A DNA stretch of 64,000 nucleotides from Falsiphaeobacter marinintestinus. GTDB taxonomy: Bacteria > Pseudomonadota > Alphaproteobacteria > Rhodobacterales > Rhodobacteraceae. Location: contig NZ_VOGO01000003.1 in NCBI RefSeq assembly GCF_007923355.1, forward strand, positions 62,001 through 126,000. Direction: 5' to 3'. The notes below the pieces were generated by a model. That model was not told where the DNA came from and searched no databases. It worked only from the letters and a program-made list of their open reading frames with translations. Every line of letters begins with the position of its first letter. The stretch's first letter is position 1. Of this stretch, positions 8,491 to 18,355 are shown one piece after another. The position numbers and the translations under genes were made by a program.

Positions 8491-8910
8491 TTATCCGCGC
8501 GGGATGTCGAACCCGGGGGCGGCCAGCACGAAGCCGTCAAACTGGAACCCGGGCGAGACCGTGCAGCTGACCAGCGTGAAGTCTCCGGTGCTGCGGGCGG
8601 CTTGCCAGTGGTGTTCGGGCACGATCAGTTGCGGTGCACCCTGGCTGAGATCAGGGGTCAGAAGGTGGTCGGTGGCGGGGCCTGTGTCATCCGGGCTGAT
8701 CGACAGGATCAGCGGCGCGCCGGAATGATAGAGCCAGATTTCGGTCGCATCGACCTTGTGCCAATGGCTGGATTCGCCCGCTTTGAGCAGGAAATAAATG
8801 CAGGTCCCGGTGGCGCGGCCTGTATTGTCGGCGATCCAGGTTTGTTTGAACCAGCCGCCTTCGGGGTGCTGTTCAAGGTCAAGGTGGGCGATGATCTGAT
8901 CTGGTGTCAT
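8491..8910 (-). CDS. Cupin-fold protein, DUF985 family
   Basis: A 139-residue single-domain cupin of the DUF985 (YML079w-like) family. Family marks are the N-terminal L-x-L-x-x-H-P-E-G-G-W-F-K-Q-T-W, the core IYFLLKAGESSHWHKVDATEIW with cupin histidines, the central L-x-P-D-L-S-Q-G-A-P-Q-L-I-V-P-x-x-x-W-Q-A and the terminal LVSCTVSPGFQFDGF. The biochemical role of the family is unsettled; some members are proposed sugar-nucleotide epimerase-like proteins. It lies just upstream of the desaturase on the same strand and 69 bp from the divergent selO start. Confidence 0.85.
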   Translation of the reverse strand: MTPDQIIAHLDLEQHPEGGWFKQTWIADNTGRATGTCIYFLLKAGESSHWHKVDATEIWLYHSGAPLILSISPDDTGPATDHLLTPDLSQGAPQLIVPEHHWQAARSTGDFTLVSCTVSPGFQFDGFVLAAPGFDIPRG

Positions 8911-8979
8911 GGGGGCATTAATACAGGTCCGGGCCGGGTCAGCTATGGCAATCTTGGTGGAATGCCATAAATTCTGCGC

Positions 8980-10398
8980 ATGACCTTATTGATCCCCTTC
9001 GACAACAGTTTCGCCCGTCTGCCGCCGGTGTTTTTCTCGGCCCAGGCGCCATCCCCCGTGAAAGAACCGCGTTTGGTGGCTTTCAATGATGATCTGGCCG
9101 CGCTTTTGCAGATTACGCCGGGTGAGACGCTGGAAATGGCGCAGGTCTTTGCCGGGAATCAGGTGCCCGAGGGGGCCGAGCCGCTGGCGCAGCTGTATGC
9201 GGGGCACCAGTTTGGCAACTATAATCCGCAGTTGGGCGACGGGCGCGCGGTTTTGCTGGGCGAAACCATTGGTGCGGATGGGAAACGCCGCGATATCCAG
9301 CTGAAGGGGGCCGGACGTACGCCGTATTCACGCGGCGGCGATGGCCGGGCGTGGCTGGGGCCGGTGCTGCGCGAATATGTGGTGTCCGAGGCGATGCACG
9401 CGCTTGGTATTCCGACGACGCGCGCGCTGGCGGCGGTTGAAACCGGGGAGCCGGTGTATCGCGAACAGGCTTTGCCGGGGGCGGTGCTGACCCGGGTGGC
9501 GGCCAGCCATTTGCGGGTGGGGACGTTTCAGATATTTGCCGCGCGGGGCGATGTGCGCAGCCTGACGCAGCTGACCGACTATGCGATTCAGCGCCATTAC
9601 CCACAGGCCGTGGGGCCGATGGGGTTGCTGACAGCGGTGCGTGATGCGCAGGCGGACCTGATTGCGCGGTGGATGAGCGTGGGGTTCATTCACGGGGTGA
9701 TGAATACGGACAATTGCGCGATTTCGGGTGAGACCATCGATTATGGGCCCTGTGCGTTTCTGGATGTGTATCACCCGCAGACGGTGTTCAGCTCGATCGA
9801 TCGGGGCGGGCGGTATGCGTATGCGAACCAGCCCGACATTGCGGTGTGGAACCTTGCGCAACTGGCGACGGCGCTGATCGGGCAGATGGACGACAAGGAC
9901 GCCGCCGTGGAAGAGGCGACCGAAATTGTGCATGCAATGCCCGGGATCATTCAGGGGCATTGGTTGGATCTGTTCCGGGGCAAGCTGGGATTGGCGGAGC
10001 CCCATGAGGCGGACATGGAGCTGATCACCAGTCTGATGGTGCGGATGGCCGAAAACCAGGCCGATTTTACCAATACCTTCCGGGCACTGGCGACGCCGCG
10101 CGCGCGGGATCAGTTCACCGATCCGGCGGCGTTTGATGCGTGGGAGGCAGAGTGGGCGGCGCGGTTGGGGGATCAGACCGGTGTTCGTGCGCGGATCGAG
10201 GCGGCGAACCCTGCGTTCATTCCGCGAAATCACCGGATCGAGCAGATGATCTCGGCTGCTGTTAAGGACGACTATGCGCTGTTTGACCGTTTGAACGCGG
10301 TCTTGGCGCGCCCCTTTGACGATCAGCCCGAGAACGCGGATCTGTCGCGGCCGCCAACTGTGGATGAAGTTGTGCCTGCGACGTTCTGCGGGACGTAG
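8980..10398 (+). CDS. selO: Protein adenylyltransferase SelO (YdiU/UPF0061)
   Basis: SelO is a pseudokinase-fold enzyme that transfers AMP from ATP to Ser, Thr or Tyr of target proteins and is linked to redox stress. The 472-residue length matches bacterial SelO. Visible motifs are [36 protein letters not shown] (nucleotide binding, about 105-122), the [21 protein letters not shown] helix, and [20 protein letters not shown] (about 236-255), which supplies the catalytic Asp and metal-binding Asn/Asp. Start ATG 8980 fits the family N-terminus (NSFARLP). The C-terminal Cys near the end (TFCGT) corresponds to the selenocysteine or cysteine end of the family. Confidence 0.92.
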   Translation: MTLLIPFDNSFARLPPVFFSAQAPSPVKEPRLVAFNDDLAALLQITPGETLEMAQVFAGNQVPEGAEPLAQLYAGHQFGNYNPQLGDGRAVLLGETIGADGKRRDIQLKGAGRTPYSRGGDGRAWLGPVLREYVVSEAMHALGIPTTRALAAVETGEPVYREQALPGAVLTRVAASHLRVGTFQIFAARGDVRSLTQLTDYAIQRHYPQAVGPMGLLTAVRDAQADLIARWMSVGFIHGVMNTDNCAISGETIDYGPCAFLDVYHPQTVFSSIDRGGRYAYANQPDIAVWNLAQLATALIGQMDDKDAAVEEATEIVHAMPGIIQGHWLDLFRGKLGLAEPHEADMELITSLMVRMAENQADFTNTFRALATPRARDQFTDPAAFDAWEAEWAARLGDQTGVRARIEAANPAFIPRNHRIEQMISAAVKDDYALFDRLNAVLARPFDDQPENADLSRPPTVDEVVPATFCGT

Positions 10399-10457
10399 TG
10401 GCGTAACAACAAATGGCGACGCAGGTGCGCCGCCATTTGCTTGGGATCAAGTTGGGA

Positions 10458-11084
10458 TCAGTCCCAGAGATTCGCAGGCTGGTCGTTGATGTGCACCCAG
10501 AAACGGCTTCCCGGCGTATTGGACGCGTCATGGTAGTTGTCGGCTTTCCTCAATTGCAGAAGGGCCTTTGTACCAGGTGCGATACTGCCACCGACGTTCC
10601 AGCCGCCGACACCATTGTCGTGATGTTCCAGCATGCGCGCATTGGGATCGACATCTGTGGCACAAAATTGGTCGGCCGTGGCCAGCGAAGTCAATTGGGT
10701 GCCGCTGTAGGGCTCGGACAGGCCGATCTGACCACCCGACCAGGCGTGATAAAAGGCGTCATACTGGCCATTGAAATGGTCTTGATAAGCGTTCCGGACA
10801 ATGTTTCCAGAGGTGCTGGCCTGCGGTTCGGGGGCGCTGCCGGGGATGAAGCACAGGATGCGGCGGCTTTGATTGTCGGCGGTGTCGCCAGCATAGGCGT
10901 CTGTTGTGGTGTCAGCGCCCACAATAATCCATTCTGGGTTGCCGGCGGGGTTTACCACGCCATTGTTGGTAATTTCCTGACGGCCTTTGACCACCCAGGT
11001 CATTGCTTTGGGTCCGGCGTGAACTGTGGTTGCAAATGCGGCGAGGGCCAGAGTTGCGGTGAATACACGTGTGAAAATTGTCAT
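10458..11084 (-). CDS. Secreted protein of unknown function
   Basis: I do not recognise this 208-residue protein. It begins with a clear Sec signal peptide ending around VHA (residue 23), so it is exported. The mature part is rich in Asn, Gly, Ala and aromatic residues, has two cysteines (ILCFIPG and QFCATD) that could form a disulfide, and ends in RFWVHINDQPANLWD. No membrane segment follows the signal. An AAGGAA site precedes the ATG, and the upstream 195 bp are AT-rich, giving it its own promoter region. It converges on selO. It might be a periplasmic or surface carbohydrate-associated protein, but nothing proves that. Confidence 0.6.
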   Translation of the reverse strand: MTIFTRVFTATLALAAFATTVHAGPKAMTWVVKGRQEITNNGVVNPAGNPEWIIVGADTTTDAYAGDTADNQSRRILCFIPGSAPEPQASTSGNIVRNAYQDHFNGQYDAFYHAWSGGQIGLSEPYSGTQLTSLATADQFCATDVDPNARMLEHHDNGVGGWNVGGSIAPGTKALLQLRKADNYHDASNTPGSRFWVHINDQPANLWD

Positions 11085-11280
11085 TCAATCGTTCCTTCTA
11101 ATAGCGCTTATTTACGCCGATTGACCCGCTGCAATATTGCGCATCATCGACAGATTTAAATTTGCTTTGATCCAATACGTAATCAATAACGTGCAAATGT
11201 TATCGGATAACACGCTGAAGGTAAACCATTTAATGAAGGTGTGGTTTGGGCGGAAAATATGGCGCTCGGACCTTGAAGGG

Positions 11281-12156
11281 TCATTTGCGATTGATAAGAA
11301 CGACCCCGATCGCGACCAGCCCCAATGCAATCCAGACCTGAAGGCCAATTGATTCGCCAAGCAATAGCCAGCCAAAGACAACGGCCAAAACCGGGGACAG
11401 GAAACTGAAAGACGCAACTGAACTGGCGCGATAAACCGACATCAGCCAGAACCACAACAGAAAGCCCAGGCTGGCAATGCAGATTGCCTGAAACGCGAGG
11501 CCTGCGAAATGGATTGGCGCAAGGTCGCGTATAAAATCTCCGAAAAACGGTGACAGGATCAAAAGGACGGGGGCCGACACGACAAGCTGGAACCAAAGCT
11601 GCACTTCGGGGGCCGACTTTGACAGGGGGGTCATGCGCACGACCAGAGCGATTCCGGCCCAGCAGAAGGCGGCCAGCAAGGCCAGCACATCGCCAAGCAG
11701 ATTGCCCCCTGCTGCGCTTCGGTCAAGCAGGGCCAGAATCACACCACCCATGGCCAGCATCAGACCGGTCCAGCGAATGGCGTTCAGCCGTTCGCCGGGA
11801 AGCCAGACATGGGCAGCAAGGCCCAGCCAGACAGGCATGGAATAGAGCATGATCGACGCGCGCGAGACAGCGGTAAGGTCGATGGCGATGTACAGAAACA
11901 GGAACTCGATGGCGAACAGGACACCGCCCAATATGCCCCAGCCGATGATATTGCGCGGCAGCGACAGCGGCACGTTGCGCGCCCGCATCCAGATCAGCAG
12001 CACCACCAGCCCAAAGGCCGACCGCAAACCGGCCTGAAACACCGGGCCGAACCCGCCTCCGGTGACTTTTATGACAACCTGGTTGAAGGCCAGCATCGCG
12101 GCAAAGGCGATCATGATCGCCGTGCCGCTTGCGTCCATGGCGCGTTTTTCTTCCAT
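11281..12156 (-). CDS. EamA-family (DMT) transporter
   Basis: A 291-residue inner membrane protein with about ten hydrophobic segments arranged as two EamA repeats (roughly residues 5-125 and 140-285), the drug/metabolite transporter layout. Such proteins export amino acids, nucleotides or other metabolites; substrate unknown. ATG 12156 (MEEKRAMDASG) is used here; the next ATG at 12138 is equally possible because a GGAAG lies before it. The gene is divergent from the EEP-family gene at 12263. It is a different subfamily from the second EamA protein at 14897-15766. Confidence 0.8.
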   Translation of the reverse strand: MEEKRAMDASGTAIMIAFAAMLAFNQVVIKVTGGGFGPVFQAGLRSAFGLVVLLIWMRARNVPLSLPRNIIGWGILGGVLFAIEFLFLYIAIDLTAVSRASIMLYSMPVWLGLAAHVWLPGERLNAIRWTGLMLAMGGVILALLDRSAAGGNLLGDVLALLAAFCWAGIALVVRMTPLSKSAPEVQLWFQLVVSAPVLLILSPFFGDFIRDLAPIHFAGLAFQAICIASLGFLLWFWLMSVYRASSVASFSFLSPVLAVVFGWLLLGESIGLQVWIALGLVAIGVVLINRK

Positions 12157-12262
12157 CTGCACAAGGGATGGGCAGATGGTGAACAAGTCAAGGGGTGGCG
12201 CAAACAGTCGCCTTGCTGATCCCGGACAGTTTGGTCAGAAAGGGGCACACGGAGCGAACACC

Positions 12263-12982
12263 ATGACCCTGGGCACATTGCCAACCGAACAGCTGCGCAT
12301 CGCCAGCTATAACATTCAGAAATGCGTCGGTCTTGACCTGCGCCGCCAGCCAAGGCGCATCCTGAATGTGCTGAACGATCTGAACGCCGATATCGTGGTG
12401 TTGCAGGAGGCCGACAAACGTCTGCCGCCACGCCCTGCCGCCTTGCCGCATTTCGTGATCGAAGAAGCCGGGTGGCAGGCGGCCAATCTGGGCGGGGCCG
12501 GGTCTTTGGGCTGGCATGGCAATGCCGTGATCTGGCGCCGGTCCGATATCCGGCTGGCTGAACTTGGGCATATACGTCTGCCCGGGCTGGAACCACGTGG
12601 CGCGGTGCGGGTGACGTTTGAAACCGGGATGGGGCCGCTGCGCGTGGTGGGTATGCATCTGGGGCTGTTTTCAGCGCATCGCCACAAGCAGGTCAAACAT
12701 CTTGCCGATGAAATGGCGCGCTGGCCGGATCTACCCACGGTCTGGGCCGGGGATTTCAACGAATGGTCGGCGCAACCGATTCTGGACCGGCTGGCCCCGA
12801 GGCTGCGGTTTCTGCCGCCGCGGCCCAGTTTCCCGTCACCACAACCAATGGGGCCGCTGGACCGGATTGCCCTGGGTGCCGGTCTGGTGGCGTTAGATCA
12901 TGGGGTGCACAGCACCCGCCCGGCGCATATTGCATCGGATCATCTGCCGGTCTGGGCGGATATTGCACCCGCCGAAAGCTGA
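12263..12982 (+). CDS. Endonuclease/exonuclease/phosphatase (EEP) family hydrolase
   Basis: A 239-residue EEP-fold metal-dependent hydrolase. Motifs in order: LRIASYNIQKCVG (metal-binding Asn), ADIVVLQEAD (catalytic Glu), VVGMHLGLFSAHR (His), TVWAGDFNEW (Asp-x-Asn) and IASDHLPVWADI (terminal Asp-His pair). The family covers DNases, phosphodiesterases and phospholipid phosphatases; the substrate cannot be told. ATG 12263 has a GGAG at the right distance, and the earlier open frame back to 12062 has no family similarity and overlaps the divergent transporter. No signal peptide from this start, so probably cytoplasmic. Confidence 0.8.
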   Translation: MTLGTLPTEQLRIASYNIQKCVGLDLRRQPRRILNVLNDLNADIVVLQEADKRLPPRPAALPHFVIEEAGWQAANLGGAGSLGWHGNAVIWRRSDIRLAELGHIRLPGLEPRGAVRVTFETGMGPLRVVGMHLGLFSAHRHKQVKHLADEMARWPDLPTVWAGDFNEWSAQPILDRLAPRLRFLPPRPSFPSPQPMGPLDRIALGAGLVALDHGVHSTRPAHIASDHLPVWADIAPAES

Positions 12983-13053
12983 GGCAAAAAACCCGGTAGC
13001 CGAAGCCAGAAACTCCCGCTAAACCGGTAACCCAAACCGGGACTGGGGACGTC

Positions 13054-13470
13054 ATGCCAGATACGATCATCTCACGCTGCGAGGCCAAGGGTCTGCGCAT
13101 GACAGGCCAGCGCCGCATCATTGCGGCGGTTCTGGAAGAAAGCGATGATCATCCGGATGTGGAAGAACTTTATGCTCGGGCCAGTGCGCGGGACGCCGGG
13201 ATTTCAATTGCAACCGTGTATCGCACCGTCAAGCTGTTCGAAGAGGCCGGCATTCTGGAGCGGCTGGAGTTCGGCGATGGCCGGGCGCGCTATGAAGATG
13301 CGGAACGCGACCATCATGATCACCTGATCGATCTGAATTCGGGCGAGGTGATCGAGTTTGTTGATTCCGAGATCGAAGCGCTTCAGGAACGCATCGCCGC
13401 CAAGCTGGGCTATGAGTTGCGCGGACACAAGCTGGAGCTTTATGGGGTCCCGATCCGAAAGCGGCGCTGA
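13054..13470 (+). CDS. Fur-family metal-responsive repressor (Fur/Mur type)
   Basis: A 138-residue Fur-family transcription factor. The winged helix is seen in GLRMTGQRRIIAAVLEE and the recognition helix ISIATVYRTVKLFEEAGILERL. The metal-sensing part has HHDH (about 88-91) and the E-F-x-D-x-E-I segment. The zinc-site cysteine pair of E. coli Fur (CLDC) is replaced by IDLNS, and no other Cys is present. That cysteine-free form is common in alphaproteobacterial Fur/Mur, which in this group responds to manganese or iron. Irr can be excluded by the lack of its heme motif. Single gene, convergent with the thioredoxin/CcdA fusion gene. Confidence 0.88.
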   Translation: MPDTIISRCEAKGLRMTGQRRIIAAVLEESDDHPDVEELYARASARDAGISIATVYRTVKLFEEAGILERLEFGDGRARYEDAERDHHDHLIDLNSGEVIEFVDSEIEALQERIAAKLGYELRGHKLELYGVPIRKRR

Positions 13471-13495
13471 CATCTGCCCGAGTCGCTGCCGTTTG

Positions 13496-13516
13496 AGAAA
13501 ATTCGACGAATTTTCT
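13496..13516. terminator. Perfect AT-rich palindrome between convergent genes
   Basis: AGAAAATTCG (13496-13505), a single A, then CGAATTTTCT (13507-13516). The perfect 10-bp arms lie between the ends of the Fur-family gene and the convergent thioredoxin/CcdA gene, a position suited to a shared terminator, although the loop would have to open one or more pairs and no long T-run follows. A protein-binding palindrome is the alternative. Confidence 0.5.
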
Positions 13517-13531
13517 TGCGCGTGTTGCGGG

Positions 13532-14740
13532 TCAGGCGAGCAGATCTGGCCGCAGTACCATGACTGCGCCCAGCACCAGCAGAACCACGCCGCCGATCAG
13601 ATGCGCAGCGCGGGAATAGCGCCCGGTCGTCACCGCCGATCTGAGCGTCAGCATGGCGATGACAAACAACACCGCGTCATCCAGAAGAAACACCACGAGG
13701 TAGAGCAGGATATATCCGTAATGCTGGGCCGGGCTTAGGTCATGCATGGCCAGAACCTGCGTAAAAACCGCAGGAATTCCGGCGGAACAGACCAGTTCGA
13801 TCAGGTTCACACCAATGGCCAGCATCGCGACTCCCAACGCTGCGACCAGCAGGCTGGGTTGTTCGACCATATGCCGGAACGCATCCGAGATGGTTTTTCG
13901 GTTCCCGGACGGGGTCACACGACAGATCCCTTCGGGGTTGGTCCAATAGTCGCGCAGGTAGTAAATGCCAGCACCGATTGCCAGCAGCCCGATGGCGATG
14001 CGCAGCCAGGCGACGGCGCCAATCCACAGGACAACATTCAGCCAGGCCGCCATCACCGCAAAGTACATCGCTCCGGTGGCCAGCAGGAACACCGCGCCCA
14101 GTGTCCACATCCGGCGCGTATCCCGGACCCCCAGAAGCAGACCGATCAGCAGGGCCAGAACCCACATTGCACAGGGGTTGAACCCGTCGACCCCGGCCAG
14201 AACGATGGTCACAAGCGGCAGGGACAACCCGTGCAGATCGACATCGCCAAGGATCGGCACCGATACGGCGTCGGGAATGTCGTTTACCGAGGGCTGTGCC
14301 GGGGGCTGTATTTGGGGTGCCCCATTGGGCACCGTCGTCGTGAAATCGGGGCAGGGACCCGCGCGACATTCAGCGATCATCCGGGCATAGCGGGCGACGC
14401 TGCGGCCATCGCCGGAGAAGCCCAGTGCGTGTTGATCTCCGATCACCACCAGCGGAACGGCAGGGGTTTCAATCTGGAAGTGGTCCACGGCGGCGGCGAA
14501 CAGGGCATTGTTTTGCGCGGATATGCCCAATTCTACGGTGTTCAGGCGTAGCGCAGGGTTGGTCCGGGCCATGTCGTCAAGGGCGGCGCGGGCCTGTTTG
14601 CAAAATGGGCATCCTTCCTGCCAGAACACATAAGCCGTGACCTGGTCGCGGACCTCTGCCCGAAGCGGCGTCAGGCTGAGCAAAAGTGCCATCAACGTGC
14701 AGGCCAGCAGACCTAGGGGCAAAAGCAAACGCATCGGCAT
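13532..14740 (-). CDS. Thioredoxin-like domain fused to CcdA/DsbD-like membrane domain
   Basis: A 402-residue protein with a signal or anchor segment (about 3-26), a periplasmic thioredoxin/glutaredoxin-like domain carrying CPFC (44-47), a Pro/Gln-rich linker near 140-160, and a C-terminal membrane domain of about six helices. The membrane part has NPCAMW and ELVCSAG, one Cys in each half, matching the paired cysteines of CcdA/DsbD that pass electrons from cytoplasmic thioredoxin across the membrane. The order is reversed compared with DsbD gamma. Likely role: delivering reducing power to the periplasm. ATG 14740 is chosen for its GGAG at six bases; ATG 14758 is the alternative. Confidence 0.72.
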   Translation of the reverse strand: MPMRLLLPLGLLACTLMALLLSLTPLRAEVRDQVTAYVFWQEGCPFCKQARAALDDMARTNPALRLNTVELGISAQNNALFAAAVDHFQIETPAVPLVVIGDQHALGFSGDGRSVARYARMIAECRAGPCPDFTTTVPNGAPQIQPPAQPSVNDIPDAVSVPILGDVDLHGLSLPLVTIVLAGVDGFNPCAMWVLALLIGLLLGVRDTRRMWTLGAVFLLATGAMYFAVMAAWLNVVLWIGAVAWLRIAIGLLAIGAGIYYLRDYWTNPEGICRVTPSGNRKTISDAFRHMVEQPSLLVAALGVAMLAIGVNLIELVCSAGIPAVFTQVLAMHDLSPAQHYGYILLYLVVFLLDDAVLFVIAMLTLRSAVTTGRYSRAAHLIGGVVLLVLGAVMVLRPDLLA

Positions 14741-14896
14741 GATTGGCTCCGGTTTCATGGGGTTACCACTTGCTAACAGACGCACGACCCGGTGCTTTGA
14801 TTGGTGTCAAACCGGGATTTCATACCGGGGGCCGACCCTTGCCGACTCGGCATCGGTCTGACATGGGCGGCGACAGCCCTTATTGACGGACCCCCA

Positions 14897-15766
14897 ATGG
14901 AAAACCTGCGCGGTGCTGCCCTGATGACCCTGGCCATGCTGGGCTTTGCCATCGAGGATATGATCATCAAGATGATGGCCGGTGCTTTGCCGACCTGGCA
15001 GATCATCGGATATCTGGGGGCAGGTGGGGCAATGGTGTTTGCCGTGGCCACGCGGCTGCGCGGACAGCCGTTGTTCACCCGGGCCTATCTGGCCAAAGCG
15101 GTGGTACTGCGCAACCTGGGTGAGTTGATCGGCACGATGGGGTTTGTCACGGCCATTGCGCTGACGCCGATATCCTCGGCTTCGGCCGTGTTGCAGGCGA
15201 CACCCTTGGTTGTGACGCTGGGGGCGGCGGTGTTTCTGGGCGAGCCGGTGGGCTGGCGGCGGTGGAGCGCGATCTGGGTCGGATTTTTTGGCGTGTTGCT
15301 GGTGATCCGGCCCTGGGACACACAGTTTGACGCCAATTTGCTGTTCGCGGTGCTTGCCGTTGTCTGTCTGGGCGGGCGCGATGTGGTGACCCGGCGGGTG
15401 CCGGGCGACATTTCGTCGTTTCAGCTGAGCTTCCTGGCCTTTTTGATGCTGATCCCGGCGGCGGGGATCTTGTCAGTTCTCAGCCCGCAAACCTATGTCG
15501 CCCCGACGCCGGCGCTGTGGGGCATGGCGCTGATGACAGTGGCTCTGGGGGCGTTGGCCTATTACGCCATCGTGGCGGCGATGCGGGTGGGCGAGGTTTC
15601 GTTTGTCACGCCGTTTCGCTATTCGCGGATGATCTTTGCGCTGATCGTCGGCGTCGTCATTTTTGGCGAACGGCCCGACGGGGTGATGCTGCTTGGGGCG
15701 GCCATTATCGTCGCATCGGGCATCTATACGGTCTGGCGTGAGCGTAAACATCGCGCTGCGGCCTGA
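14897..15766 (+). CDS. EamA-family (DMT) transporter
   Basis: A 289-residue inner membrane transporter with ten predicted helices in two EamA repeats. The N-terminus MENLRGAALMTLAMLGFAIE enters the membrane at once, which is why ATG 14897 is preferred over the open frame to 14801. Positively charged loops such as ATRLRGQPLF and RRVPGDIS separate the helices. Substrate unknown. It lies between the divergent thioredoxin/CcdA gene and eno, with an 81-bp gap to eno, so it is probably not part of an eno operon. Confidence 0.82.
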   Translation: MENLRGAALMTLAMLGFAIEDMIIKMMAGALPTWQIIGYLGAGGAMVFAVATRLRGQPLFTRAYLAKAVVLRNLGELIGTMGFVTAIALTPISSASAVLQATPLVVTLGAAVFLGEPVGWRRWSAIWVGFFGVLLVIRPWDTQFDANLLFAVLAVVCLGGRDVVTRRVPGDISSFQLSFLAFLMLIPAAGILSVLSPQTYVAPTPALWGMALMTVALGALAYYAIVAAMRVGEVSFVTPFRYSRMIFALIVGVVIFGERPDGVMLLGAAIIVASGIYTVWRERKHRAAA

Positions 15767-17124
<1,358 letters not shown>

Positions 17125-17125
<1 letters not shown>

Positions 17126-17172
17126 GGTTTTGCAGGCCGGCCGGAAATCCGGCTGGCTGTCTGACAAAACCT
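17125..17172 (+). terminator. Long inverted repeat after eno
   Basis: An inner stem GCCGGCCGGA/TCCGGCTGGC (17136-17145 with 17148-17157, one G-T wobble) is enclosed by an outer pair AGGTTTTG (17125-17132) and CAAAACCT (17165-17172). The element starts at the last base of the eno stop codon. No U-tract follows, so it may stabilise the 3' end rather than terminate by itself. Confidence 0.55.
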
Positions 17173-17211
17173 CGCTAGATTGGCCGGGACCCTGAGGCAA
17201 GGAGCCCGGCC

Positions 17212-17898
17212 ATGATCAAGGCTGCCATTTTCGACGTCTTCGGAACCTGTGTCGACTGGCGATCATCCGTTGCGCGGGATGTCAGGGCAATACTGCCACA
17301 GGTCGATGCGCCCTCGTTTGCCGACGCTTGGCGGGATGAATATGATCCGGCGATGGCCCGTATCCGGGATGGCGCGCGGGGTTATGTGCCACTGGATGAT
17401 CTGCATCTTGAAAACCTTGATCGGGTGGCTGCCGCGTTTGGTGTCGATGTGCCTGATCCGACCGGCCTGAACCAAGCTTGGGAGCGGCTGGATCCGTGGC
17501 CGGATGTGGTTGAGGGGCTGAAAAACCTGAAACATCAGATGATTATTGCGTCTTGCTCAAACGGATCTATCGGGTTGATGACCCGACTGGCGCGCTATGG
17601 CGGGTTGCCGTGGGACTGTATCCTGGGGGCCGAGTTGGCACAGGATTACAAACCGCAGCCTGCGGTTTACCTGGCAAGCTGCGCGGCCTTGCGTCTGCCG
17701 CCCGAGGCCGTTGTGATGGTCGCGGCGCATAATAACGACCTGCACGCCGCCCGGGCGGCCGGGCTGAAAACCGCATTTGTTCCGCGACCGACCGAGCATG
17801 GGCCTGGTCAGGCGATTGATCTTGAGCCGGAAGCCGACTGGGATTTGGTCGCGGGCGATTTTATCGATTTGGCACAGCAGCTTGGGTCTGGATCCTGA
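17212..17898 (+). CDS. Haloacid dehalogenase type II (HAD superfamily)
   Basis: A 228-residue HAD enzyme of the L-2-haloacid dehalogenase subgroup. Motif I is FDVFGTCVDW, with Asp8 as nucleophile and the second motif Asp replaced by a cysteine-containing turn typical of dehalogenases. Motif II is the Ser in SCSNGS, motif III the Lys in DYKPQPAVY, and AAHNNDLHAARAAG ends the core. The predicted reaction is hydrolysis of 2-haloalkanoates to 2-hydroxyacids, though many relatives have other substrates. An AGGAGCC site precedes the ATG. No linked transport or regulator gene. Confidence 0.82.
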   Translation: MIKAAIFDVFGTCVDWRSSVARDVRAILPQVDAPSFADAWRDEYDPAMARIRDGARGYVPLDDLHLENLDRVAAAFGVDVPDPTGLNQAWERLDPWPDVVEGLKNLKHQMIIASCSNGSIGLMTRLARYGGLPWDCILGAELAQDYKPQPAVYLASCAALRLPPEAVVMVAAHNNDLHAARAAGLKTAFVPRPTEHGPGQAIDLEPEADWDLVAGDFIDLAQQLGSGS

Positions 17899-17905
17899 AC
17901 CCGAG

Positions 17906-18355
17906 TCAAAGCTTTTTCGACATCAGTATATAGCGTTCGCGCGGCTTGAACTTGGCCCGTTCATACAACCGTTTCGCAGGGTCGTTATCGCGATCGACCT
18001 CAAGGTGCAGGGCTTTCAGGCCCGCGGCCGCCAGCGCCTTGGGCAATTCGAACAAGACGTTGCCGGCAATGCCGCGGCCCCGCACGGCACGCCGTATGAA
18101 AATCTCGTCGATAAACCCGTCCATGCCGCCGAATTCGACCGACCAACCGAAGGTGACGATGACATAGCCCAGCGGCGCACGGGCCGGGCCGATCAGGTAG
18201 ATGCAGCCGTGGGGAATGCCTTCGAGCAGGGGGATGAGGGCGGCGCGTCGGTCTTCATCGGTGCTGACCAAGCCTTCTTCGGCATGAAAAGCGGTGACAA
18301 GGGCCAGAACCCGGTCAAGATCTTCGGGGCGCGCAAGGTGCAATGCAGTGCTCAT
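17906..18355 (-). CDS. GNAT-family N-acetyltransferase
   Basis: A 149-residue single-domain GNAT enzyme. The acetyl-CoA-binding motif A is RRAVRGRGIAGNVL (about 88-101), preceded by strand FIDEIFI, and motif B follows as LHLEVDRDNDPAKRLYERAKF. Substrate unknown. Its ATG overlaps the stop codon of the nucleoside hydrolase gene (ATGA), so the two are translated from one message. It ends only eight bases from the convergent HAD gene. Confidence 0.82.
   Translation of the reverse strand: MSTALHLARPEDLDRVLALVTAFHAEEGLVSTDEDRRAALIPLLEGIPHGCIYLIGPARAPLGYVIVTFGWSVEFGGMDGFIDEIFIRRAVRGRGIAGNVLFELPKALAAAGLKALHLEVDRDNDPAKRLYERAKFKPRERYILMSKKL

Noticed and set aside
9328-10233. 301-residue open frame antisense to selO
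   Set aside because: No recognisable domains and skewed composition; selO on the other strand is complete.
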